From the NCBI GenBank assembly GCA_031374415.1, contig JANMGB010000354.1, positions 1 to 26,352 on the forward strand: 26,352 nucleotides of DNA, read 5' to 3'. Of this stretch, positions 7,032-14,873 are shown piece after piece. The first letter of the stretch is position 1. Every line of letters begins with the position of its first letter. The notes under the pieces are model-generated. The model was not told where the DNA came from. It searched no databases and worked only from the letters and a program-made list of their open reading frames with translations. A program made the translations under genes and the position numbers. The DNA comes from CANHBY01 sp031374415. GTDB taxonomy: Bacteria; Pseudomonadota; Gammaproteobacteria; Burkholderiales; Burkholderiaceae_C.

Positions 7032-10000
7032 CGGCGTTTTCGTTTGAGTCGAACGGCGCGTGCTGGCGTTCGGGCAGGCGCGCGGCGTCTTCCGTTGTCT
7101 GCATCGTCGTCATCATCGTTGGCAATATTGTCGGGTGCGCTGCTGTCGCTGCGGCTGCTTGCGCAGTCATCGCGCTCACCTGACGAGTTGGACGCGCCGC
7201 CGTCGCTGCGCAAGTCGTCTGCATCGCCCGAGCTGCTGTTGCTGCCGTCGCGCGCGGGCGCAGCAGGCGCGCCATTACCCTCGTCGCTATCATCCGCACT
7301 ACCGGCGGCGCCAGCGACAATGCCAAGCGCCGTTGACGCGCCTTCCAGCAGCTCTGCAAGTGCTTCTGCGTCCACGCCAAAGGGCGCGGGCGTGTCCGGC
7401 GTGTCGGGCGTAGCGCCGGGCATGTAGCGCGGCTTACCGTCAAGCACGGGCGCAATAACGTTGCCGTCCGCGCCAAAAGCATAGACAGCCCCGTCAGGCG
7501 CAAAGCGAAAGCGCAAGGCAATGTGCAACGCGCGCATTTCTTGGTATAGCAGCTTGAACGCATAAGGCATGGCAATGCGTACGATTGCTTGCGGGTCGTT
7601 GCACAGCAAGCACGTGATCTCCTTGATGGCAAGCGCGCGCCCATGCGCGTCATAGCGCGGAAAATAAACGGGGTCAACAAGCAAACCGCAAATTTTGCAC
7701 ACGTGCGCCTCGTACGGGTCCGAGTTGAAGAACATGCGGTCGCGCAAGAAAAAGGCTGCGCCATGCGCGATCTGACAGTCGCGCTCCATTTCGCCCATGC
7801 GCAGACCGCCGTTGAGCTTGCGCCCCTTGACGGGCTGGCGCGTTTGCTCATTGTACGGGCCGCGCGCGCGCGCTTGATGCTTTTCTTCGGTGAGCTTGTT
7901 CAGATAGAGCGTGTAGACAAAGCCGACGGCGGCCGCAAGCGGCTCGCCCGTGTGCGTACGCATAAAGTCACCCGTAACGGGGTCGATCAGACGCACATAG
8001 CCAAAGCGGTGCAAACCCGCCGCGTGCATGGCCTCGTAAGGCGACTCGTCCGCGCTCGCGTCCGCGCTTGCGACGCCCGGCGTCCAGGCAACGCCGCAGC
8101 GGTAATCGCGAAAGGCCGTGGCGTTAAAGCCGTGCGCTCGCGCCAGCGCAAGCATGCCCGCGACAAGTTCAAAAAACAGGCCAGACGTCATGCGCGACGG
8201 GCCCTGGTGCGGGTTCATAATGCGCTCGAGCCGCATGCCCGCAAGCGCGCCGTTGCGACTAGCAATGCTTGGCATGTCGACCGCGCGCGCAAGATCGCCA
8301 ATCGTCGCCTTTTGCGACGGCACGGCGGCTTGCTTGTCGCCAACTTCTTGCACGTGCATGCGACGCAAGAGCACAGTCGCGCGACGCCCCGTCGGCCCCG
8401 TGCTGATCTCGACGGACATTACGACAGCGGTTGGGCCAGTGTACACGAGCGACTCGCACACAAACGCAAGCTCGCCGTCGCGCGTACCCGGAACAAGCTC
8501 GGCACGCGCGGCGCCGACAAGCACGTCGTTTTTGCGCACGCACTCGCCCTGACCAATAATACCGTCTGCGTCAAGCGAGTTGTAATTGTACAGCGCGTGC
8601 TCGCGTATTGCCCGGCCCTCGGGGTCGCCACGCACCGGCGTAAAGAACAGGTCGTGCGCACGCGTGCCGCCAAGCTGCATGCTGAACTTGGACAGGCGTT
8701 CGGCGTGCGTGTACGGCTCGATCACGCTCATGCGTCCCGCGCCAAAGTCGCCCGCGGTCTCGCTCACACGCACATTGTCCTCCTGGTTCCATATGACCGA
8801 GAGGAACGCAGTCAGCGCGACCTGGCCGTACGGCGCAACGGCAAGCGCGTCGTCCGCGACCGTGCTCATGAGCGTGCGCTGCGGGTACCACAGCGTGTAA
8901 CGCTTGCGCGCTGCGTGCAGCACATCGTCTAGCGGCGGTGCGCTCGCGCATTGGTCCTTTTGCGCACCGCCGATCGTCAAGCGAGGCGCGGCGTTCATCG
9001 CGGGGAACGCCATGGTGACCGTGTTTGGCGCAAACAGCGCAGCGCCGTCGACTTCAAGATGTGTTGGCGCGCCGTGCGGCGCCGTGTCAAGCACGTGCGC
9101 ATCAAGAGCGCCGACAAACGGAGCTTGCGCAATATACACGTTTTCGCACTCGGCCGCGTCAAGCAGTTCGACAGTGCCCGCGGCAAGCAGCGAGGCAAGA
9201 CTCACGCTGCGCTGCACGCTCGGCGCGTCGCCGAGGCGCTCGAGCGTCGTTGCGCGCGCAGGCACATGGTAGCGCTCGCGCGGCCCGGGCGTGCGCTCAA
9301 GGCGCAGCAGCGGCCGCACAAGTCGCCGCCCGTCTGTTGCAATCTCAAGCGCGCGCATTTCGGCGCGCCAGGCAATTGAAACGCCTGCGCGCGCAATGTC
9401 CGCGCGGCGCCAGGCGCGCAAATGCTCTGCAAGCACGGGCGCATGTTCGGCCGTGCACAGCGCGACCAGCGCCCCGTCGAGCAGCACGCGCGTCAAATCG
9501 CCATCACCAAGCGCATGTGCAAGCGCCACCAGCGGCTGAGCACCCTGCCCAAGCGTCGTGTCAAGCGCGCCCAGCACGCCCGCCCAGTGATCCGCGCCCG
9601 CACGCGCGTTGGCGTCGCGACCCTTGGCGGCCACGCGCAAAGCCTCGGTGTGCTGCGCAGCGCGCGCCATCATGCCGTCGTGCCCGTGCGCCAGCGCCAC
9701 AAGCGCCACGGGCATTACACCTGCGCCAGGGTCCGGCGCGCGTGCGCCTGCGTCGCTGCTGCCGCTTGCGTAAAGTGCATTGGCAAGCGAGGCACGCTCG
9801 GCGTGCGGCAACGGCGGCGCCGTGTGCGCCGTGTGCGCGAGGCGCAGCGACGTGCCTACGCCCGCGCCCTCGGGCGTGCTGGATGGGCACAAAAACCCGT
9901 ACGACGAGCCATGCACAGCACGCATGCGCGGCGGTGCAGAAGCGGCGGCCGTGCGCCCGCTTGGCGCCCCAAGCGCAGCCACGCGGCGCACAGCGCGCAA

Positions 10001-11911
10001 AGCCGTAAGCTTTTCAAATTGAGAAATGTCCTTGGCGTGCTCGGTCACGCTTGTTGCCGTGCGCCCGTCCATCTCGACGCGGCCCGTTTTGATCATGTTG
10101 CGCACGCGCACGCTTGCAAGCGCAAAACGCATGTCGCCGTACATGCCGCGCAGGGCCAGTGCGTTAAACGTGTCCAGACCGCGTTCAAGGTTTTTCACGG
10201 CCACACTAACCATCTTGGATACAGACTGGCGACAGCCAATTGTGTACGCGTGCTGTGTAAACTCGCCAATGCCCGTTGTGCGCATGTTTGCCAGATGATC
10301 GAGCGCGTCTGCGTCTGCGCCGCCAACGACGGCAAGCACGCGACAGCACATGTCGTGCAGCGTCATGACTCGCGCAGCAAGTGCGACATCGTCGTCGCGC
10401 CCGGCGTCAGCCGGCAAGTCGAGCGGCGCGCTAGCGTGCGCAAACAGGTCACGTGCAAGACGGTTCTCAAATTGCGCAAGCGCGGACGCTGTCGTGTGCT
10501 CTTGCTGCTCGGCAGCGACGGCATGCGCAACGCGCACGAGCGCGCACCGCGCAGCAATGTGCAGCGCGGCGTCGTGAGGCATGGCAGTGCTCAGCGTTTG
10601 CACATCAGCCTCGCACATGCCGCGTGCGTACTCGATCGTCGCCTCGACAAGCCGCGCGCTCGCAAAACCGGCGCACGCGCAACGCTTCATGCGACAAACC
10701 GTGCAATAGCGGTCGGCACCCGCATCGGCCGTGTTGCCGCACAAGCCAAGCAAGCGCGCAACGTCGCGGTCCGACGTGGCGCCAGCCGCGTAGAACACCA
10801 GCGCCGCCGGCACGGCCGTGCGCAGCGACGAGCAGCTAAACCACAACAGCTCGGGGCCGTCGCCCGGCCCGCGCGGATCTAGGCCAATCGCTCGCGCGCC
10901 CGCGCGTGCGCGCAGCCCGGACTTGGCGCGCGTGGCAACCGCATAGCGCCGATTCTCAAGCGCATCAAGCGCAGAGTCGTGCGCCCACAGCGCGGCGCGC
11001 ACTGCATCGTGCTCGCCAACGCGCACGCGCGTGGTCACGATGAGGTTAGCGCCTTGCGTGAGAAACGTTTGCGGCATTTTGTTGTTTCCGCCGTGCACAA
11101 AATAGCCGCCATGGTCTGCAGGGTCAAGCCGCAGCGCGGCCCAGTCCTTGGCGCTGTAGCGCACGCGCGCCTCGGGCGCCAGCGCGCAGCCGCGCGCGCC
11201 CGCAAGCCACATGAGCGGCACGCCACGCACAGCATGCACTACGGGAGCGCTGCGCAGCAGACGCGCAAGCGCGGGATGTGTGCGCGCACGCAGCAAGCGC
11301 GCAAGATACCGACCTTTTTGCTGTTCGTCGTGCATGTACACTGCGTCGGTAAGCGCCTTGTCAAGCTCGGCTGCGTGCAACGCGGTCTCGGCCGGCGTTG
11401 CCGCATCGGGCAGGGTGTACGTGTCACGCACAACACGCACGAGCACAGTGCGCGTGTAATCGGCGCGCGCCACGCGTGCTTCAGCAAGGCCAATTGGCAC
11501 GGGCACGTGCGGACACGTAGTTACGGCCGCACACTCGGGCCGCACGCACGCCGCGGCACGCTCTACACCGTTCAGGCGCTCGGGCTCAAGCGTCACGCCA
11601 ACAACGCCAACAAGCTCGAGGCGCAGCAAGTACACGGCAGGACGCGGCACACGGTGCAGCACACCCAGCGTATTGTAATCTGTCGATGCAACCGAGCTGT
11701 ACGGCCCAATCGCGGCGGTGATCTCGTCCAACCGATCAATAAATGCGTTGAACGAGTCTACGTGCGGTTGCGCGCCGCCAAACCCCGTTGCCATGATACG
11801 CGAGCGCAATGCATCAAGCATACATGCGCTCAACTGGCTGCGCTCGCATGCATCAATGCACGCGCCGTCGTGCTCGCCATGCGCCGCGTGCGCCGCGTGC
11901 GCTGCTTGCAT
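7025..11911 (-). CDS. rpb2: DNA-directed RNA polymerase subunit RPB2 (second largest)
   Basis: This catalytic-core subunit has 1628 residues, longer than the usual 1100-1250. Recognisable blocks are GGYF near residue 270; GFLCPSSTPEGAGVGTSLRL in the fork region; WNQEDN near 1041; NYNSLDADGIIGQG; VGDK...QKATIG near 1190; NPHQGPSRMT; RARGP...TRQPVKGR...GGLRMGEMERDCQIAHGAA near 1345-1385; and a C-terminal zinc site CKIC...CLLC near 1403-1435. The usual GDKFAxRHGQKG loop reads GDKQAAVPSQKA: both Lys are kept, while Arg-His is lost. A Ser/Asp/Glu-rich tail of about 150 residues ends in KRKRRT. The ATG at 11911 is chosen, since the codon at 11914 is TTG and the 12-mer ACACTGCACTTG touches the ATG. 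The RPB3-like protein is the likely partner. The largest subunit is not in this window. Confidence 0.95.
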   Translation of the reverse strand: MQAAHAAHAAHGEHDGACIDACERSQLSACMLDALRSRIMATGFGGAQPHVDSFNAFIDRLDEITAAIGPYSSVASTDYNTLGVLHRVPRPAVYLLRLELVGVVGVTLEPERLNGVERAAACVRPECAAVTTCPHVPVPIGLAEARVARADYTRTVLVRVVRDTYTLPDAATPAETALHAAELDKALTDAVYMHDEQQKGRYLARLLRARTHPALARLLRSAPVVHAVRGVPLMWLAGARGCALAPEARVRYSAKDWAALRLDPADHGGYFVHGGNNKMPQTFLTQGANLIVTTRVRVGEHDAVRAALWAHDSALDALENRRYAVATRAKSGLRARAGARAIGLDPRGPGDGPELLWFSCSSLRTAVPAALVFYAAGATSDRDVARLLGLCGNTADAGADRYCTVCRMKRCACAGFASARLVEATIEYARGMCEADVQTLSTAMPHDAALHIAARCALVRVAHAVAAEQQEHTTASALAQFENRLARDLFAHASAPLDLPADAGRDDDVALAARVMTLHDMCCRVLAVVGGADADALDHLANMRTTGIGEFTQHAYTIGCRQSVSKMVSVAVKNLERGLDTFNALALRGMYGDMRFALASVRVRNMIKTGRVEMDGRTATSVTEHAKDISQFEKLTALRAVRRVAALGAPSGRTAAASAPPRMRAVHGSSYGFLCPSSTPEGAGVGTSLRLAHTAHTAPPLPHAERASLANALYASGSSDAGARAPDPGAGVMPVALVALAHGHDGMMARAAQHTEALRVAAKGRDANARAGADHWAGVLGALDTTLGQGAQPLVALAHALGDGDLTRVLLDGALVALCTAEHAPVLAEHLRAWRRADIARAGVSIAWRAEMRALEIATDGRRLVRPLLRLERTPGPRERYHVPARATTLERLGDAPSVQRSVSLASLLAAGTVELLDAAECENVYIAQAPFVGALDAHVLDTAPHGAPTHLEVDGAALFAPNTVTMAFPAMNAAPRLTIGGAQKDQCASAPPLDDVLHAARKRYTLWYPQRTLMSTVADDALAVAPYGQVALTAFLSVIWNQEDNVRVSETAGDFGAGRMSVIEPYTHAERLSKFSMQLGGTRAHDLFFTPVRGDPEGRAIREHALYNYNSLDADGIIGQGECVRKNDVLVGAARAELVPGTRDGELAFVCESLVYTGPTAVVMSVEISTGPTGRRATVLLRRMHVQEVGDKQAAVPSQKATIGDLARAVDMPSIASRNGALAGMRLERIMNPHQGPSRMTSGLFFELVAGMLALARAHGFNATAFRDYRCGVAWTPGVASADASADESPYEAMHAAGLHRFGYVRLIDPVTGDFMRTHTGEPLAAAVGFVYTLYLNKLTEEKHQARARGPYNEQTRQPVKGRKLNGGLRMGEMERDCQIAHGAAFFLRDRMFFNSDPYEAHVCKICGLLVDPVYFPRYDAHGRALAIKEITCLLCNDPQAIVRIAMPYAFKLLYQEMRALHIALRFRFAPDGAVYAFGADGNVIAPVLDGKPRYMPGATPDTPDTPAPFGVDAEALAELLEGASTALGIVAGAAGSADDSDEGNGAPAAPARDGSNSSSGDADDLRSDGGASNSSGERDDCASSRSDSSAPDNIANDDDDDADNGRRRAPARTPARAVRLKRKRRT

Positions 11912-11923
11912 CAAGTGCAGTGT
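11912..11923 (-). promoter_or_regulatory. Promoter-like 12-mer touching the RPB2 start codon
   Basis: On the minus strand ACACTGCACTTG runs directly into the ATG at 11911. It is the best single statement of the window's consensus. Its contact with the ATG suggests it works as an initiator or very close to the transcription start. Confidence 0.6.
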
Positions 11924-12111
11924 TTGCGTGTCCGCTCACTCACTGTTTTGCTTGCGCACCAAGAACACATTAACTGGCTGATGTTACAAAATCAACACAA
12001 GGCGTCCTCATCTTGTCTCTTGCGCTGCTTACGCTCGCGCATTCACGAGCTGGTGTGCAAGCTTGAGCAGCGCATCATTAAAAATAATAATAAAAATACT
12101 GATTATTGGCA

Positions 12112-12415
12112 TTTAAACGTTAATATAAAAAAATATGCACCCGCTGTCTTACCTGGCCCAAATGCACGCTTTTTTAACCCCCGTTTTATGGGCTAAGACC
12201 TATTAGCATTAACCTTGGTTATAACCGGAATTGCTTGTAATTACCAGCAAATATCGCCTGTGCACGCTGACATAAAATGAATGTAATGTTGTAAAATAGC
12301 TAAAATAACAAAGGTTTACGCTAATAGGTCTTAGCCCATAAAACGGGGGTTAAAAAAGCGTGCATTTAGGCCAGGTAAGACAGCGGGTGCATATTTTTTT
12401 ATATTAGCGTTTAAA
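12112..12415. mobile_element. MITE-like palindromic element, copy B
   Basis: This element is built like copy A: inverted arms with the AACG(C/T)TAATATAAAAA tip, GCACCCGCTGTC, ACCTGGCC and TTTTTTAACCCCCG. The right flank after the tip is nearly the same as that of copy A (CCGTATTTATCACATTTTT), so the repeated unit may extend past the tips. The 933-base gene-free stretch 11912-12844 is almost wholly made of copies B and C with an 87-base AT-rich spacer; I see no gene in it. Confidence 0.72.
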
Positions 12416-12502
12416 TCCGTATTTATCACATTTTTGTATATTTGATGCTTACCACTTGTGCTGATGATTGTAAATATCATGTAAATTACACAATAAAGCG
12501 CA

Positions 12503-12807
12503 TTTAAATGCTAATATAAAAAAATATGCACCCGTTGTCTTACCTGGCCTAAAGTGACGCTTTTTTAACCCCTGTTTTATGGGCTAAGACCTATTAGCGT
12601 AAACCTTTGTTATTTTCGCTATTTTGCAACATTACAATCATTTTATGTCAACGCGCACATGCAATATTCACTGGTAATTACAAGCAATTCCGGTTATAAC
12701 CAAGGTTAATGCTAATAAGTTTTAGCCCATAAAACGGCGGTTAAAAAAGCGTCACTTTAGGCCAGGTAAGACAGCGGGTGCATATTTTTTTATATTAGCG
12801 TTTAAAT
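12503..12807. mobile_element. MITE-like palindromic element, copy C
   Basis: A second copy follows B after 87 bases. The arms match A and B with a few changes (CCCCTGTTTTAT left, ACGGCGGTT right). Outside the tips the symmetry continues with AAATTACA(CA)AATAAA on both sides in inverted form. It ends 37 bases before the stop codon of the portal-like gene. Confidence 0.72.
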
Positions 12808-12844
12808 GTGCATTTATTGTAATTTGGTATGTTTTACGGCTGCG

Positions 12845-14653
12845 CTATGCCAAGCGCTGGCGCTTGCGCGCGCGGCGGCGGCTGTTGTTGTCGTCGTCGT
12901 CGTCGTTGTCGTCGTCGTCGCTTGTCACGGGGCTTGCGCTACGCGCTTTGCTCTTGCTCTTGCTCTTGCGTGTGGATTGGTCTGGCGCGTCGACGTTACC
13001 ATCAACAACGCGGCGGCGACGTTTGGCAAGCTCGCCGGTGACCTCGGCCATATCGGCCTGAGCGCGCACCGTGTCGCGATCAAGCCGCATGGACTGCATG
13101 ACAAGCTGATGCGCGACATCAAGATCGATTGTGCCCATTTTCATAAGCTGGTACAGCATGCTGACGCTGCGCTTGGTGTCGTACAGTATATCGACCATGA
13201 GACGCTGTTGTGTTAGCAGCTCGTCGTACTCTTCGTCGCTGATCATGACCTGCGCGGCAAACTCGTCCGCCGTATGCGCAAAGCTGCGTACGGGCATGTG
13301 AACCGCGCTCTCGGCAACGAGCATGCCCATCAACGACTGGTTTGCCGTTACGCGCATCAGGCGCTCTTCAAGCGCGCGAATGACGCGCCGCTCGTCGGTC
13401 GACGCGTACGACTTGTCGCACACTTCTTGCAGCAAGGTCGCCATCATGCCCGCCCAGCGCGAGACAACGTCGTTCACGCCCTCTTGCACAACGTCAAGAT
13501 GCGCGCCGTACGAGCCGCCCGATGTGCCTGCCGTGAACAGCGACGCGGGCAGCCCAATGGCGGCTGCAAGCGCGGCCGTAAAGCGCGCGTTGGCCTCGTC
13601 AATGCTTGCCAGCGGCGCAGCCGCGCCAGGCGCAACAATGTCAAGGTTTGGTTGCAGGCGCACAAGCGTGTGCTTGACACCCGCGCCCGTGTCGAGCACG
13701 GTCGTGTTCACGTCTGGCCGGCTTGTGTCCTCGGGCTCGCTAATGCCTGCCGCGCCAAGCGCCACGTCGCGTGCGCTCAGCGTACCCGTGCGCAGCCCTG
13801 CCGCCGTGCGCCCCACGTTTGGCGCCGCATTGGCTGCCGCATTGGCTGCCGCATCGCTAAATATGTCCGCCATTGTGCTCACACCAACCTCGACGCGCTG
13901 CGAGTGGCGCTCGGCCGTGTCCGTGTCGCGCTCGCGCACAAACATTGTGCCCGCGCGCACCGTCCCCGCAACAATGATCGCCGTGTCGTACAGTGCCGTC
14001 AGCAGCGTAGCGTCGCGCAGTAGGGAAGCGGCCGCGCTTGTCAGTGCACCACTGTCGCGTGGCATGTCGACAACGTGTATGTACACACGCACGTCCCAGC
14101 CGTAACGCGCGCGCCACGCGTACAGGCGCGACGAGCCTGTCACGCGATTGCGGCACACGCGGTACTCGAGCGTTACCGGGTCGGGCATGAACGGCACAAT
14201 AATGCCCGTTTCAACGTCGAGCTCGAGCTGGTACGCGACAAAGCCCAGCGCAATGATGGCGCGCAGCGCCGAGCGCCCAAAGCGCGCATATGCCTGCGAA
14301 ATGCGCTCTTGCACGTGCGGCGCCAAGCGCTCACCGTTCTTGCGCTTGAGCGTAACGCTTTGCCGCGCACCAAAGAGCGCGTGCGCAATCACGTCGCATG
14401 CCGCGCGCCCAACGGGAGTGTGCATGATCTCGAGCGCGCGCTCAACGTCGTCAGGCAGCACGGTCGACACGTGCGCAAACTGCTTGCGCAGCTCTTGCGC
14501 AGCATCAAGCGGCGTGCGCCCAAACACGTACTCGGTGCCGTCGCTTGTCATGTACGCCTCGAGCGCTGGCGGCATGTTTGCACCCTGCTGCCGCTGCTGC
14601 CGCTGCTGCTGCTGCTGCCGCTGCTGCTGCGGCTGCGAGCGCGCGCCACTCAT
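12845..14653 (-). CDS. Putative portal protein (HK97/phage-herpesvirus portal type)
   Basis: The 602-residue product has the order of parts found in phage portal proteins. After a Gln-rich N-terminus there is VGRAACDVIAHALFGARQSV and a Lys/Arg-Asn-Gly turn, like the portal core. ALGFVAYQLELDVETGIIVPFMP follows, resembling the GxAY...G...L.PL strand pair. Then LQPNLDIVAPGAAAPLASIDEANARF runs into AAAIGLPASLFTAGTSGGSY, which resembles the region around the portal stem where 'GxPxxLL' and a Ser/Gly/Tyr loop occur. A helical wing end, VSMLYQLMKMGTIDLDVAHQ, recalls the 'K-x-G-hydrophobic-E/D' end of portals. The C-terminus is basic and Asp-rich. A portal would form the dodecameric DNA-packaging channel at one capsid vertex. 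The ATG at 14653 is used; further upstream the frame is repeat-coded. The motif GTCTGCACTTG lies at 14719-14729. The match is by eye and needs a structure or profile search. Confidence 0.6.
   Translation of the reverse strand: MSGARSQPQQQRQQQQQRQQRQQGANMPPALEAYMTSDGTEYVFGRTPLDAAQELRKQFAHVSTVLPDDVERALEIMHTPVGRAACDVIAHALFGARQSVTLKRKNGERLAPHVQERISQAYARFGRSALRAIIALGFVAYQLELDVETGIIVPFMPDPVTLEYRVCRNRVTGSSRLYAWRARYGWDVRVYIHVVDMPRDSGALTSAAASLLRDATLLTALYDTAIIVAGTVRAGTMFVRERDTDTAERHSQRVEVGVSTMADIFSDAAANAAANAAPNVGRTAAGLRTGTLSARDVALGAAGISEPEDTSRPDVNTTVLDTGAGVKHTLVRLQPNLDIVAPGAAAPLASIDEANARFTAALAAAIGLPASLFTAGTSGGSYGAHLDVVQEGVNDVVSRWAGMMATLLQEVCDKSYASTDERRVIRALEERLMRVTANQSLMGMLVAESAVHMPVRSFAHTADEFAAQVMISDEEYDELLTQQRLMVDILYDTKRSVSMLYQLMKMGTIDLDVAHQLVMQSMRLDRDTVRAQADMAEVTGELAKRRRRVVDGNVDAPDQSTRKSKSKSKARSASPVTSDDDDNDDDDDNNSRRRARKRQRLA
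14585..14636 (-). repeat. CTG/CCG triplet tract coding for Gln/Arg
   Basis: CTGCTGCCG-type triplets in a run of about 50 bases code on the minus strand for the Gln-rich N-terminus of the portal-like protein. Confidence 0.75.
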
Positions 14654-14718
14654 GAGGCAAAAACGTATTGGCGCACGCGCCCATGTGCGCCCATATGGGC
14701 TGCGCGCGCCGCCGCGCC

Positions 14719-14729
14719 CAAGTGCAGAC
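14719..14729 (-). promoter_or_regulatory. Promoter-like motif of the portal-like gene
   Basis: On the minus strand this reads GTCTGCACTTG, 65 bases before the ATG at 14653. It is the longest spacing seen, across a leader with no other obvious signal. Confidence 0.45.
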
Positions 14730-14736
14730 AGGCAGG

Positions 14737-14768
14737 CAAGCCAAGCCAAGCCAAGCCAAGCCAAGCCA
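14737..14768. repeat. Pentanucleotide tandem repeat (AAGCC)n in the divergent promoter
   Basis: About six copies of AAGCC lie between the portal-like gene and the gene starting near 14874. On the minus strand they read GGCTT. They sit just outside the CACTTG motif and may be part of the leader or promoter spacing. Confidence 0.75.
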
Positions 14769-14873
14769 GACCGACTCGGCAAACTTAACTTGTCCGCGCT
14801 GACTTGTGGCGCGCGCACGCCTACGCAAAACCAACACCGGCAAACTAGTGCGACTCGTGTTTGCGCGCCTCGC

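Noticed and set aside
7589..8932. 447-residue open frame on the + strand
   Set aside because: It is antisense to RPB2. Its Arg/Ala/His-rich composition is what the GC-rich coding strand gives in mirror frames.
9422..10882. 486-residue open frame on the + strand
   Set aside because: It is also antisense to RPB2, has no recognisable motif and no promoter-like 12-mer.
10979..12196. 405-residue open frame on the + strand
   Set aside because: It crosses the RPB2 start, its promoter and part of copy B, which are better explained otherwise.
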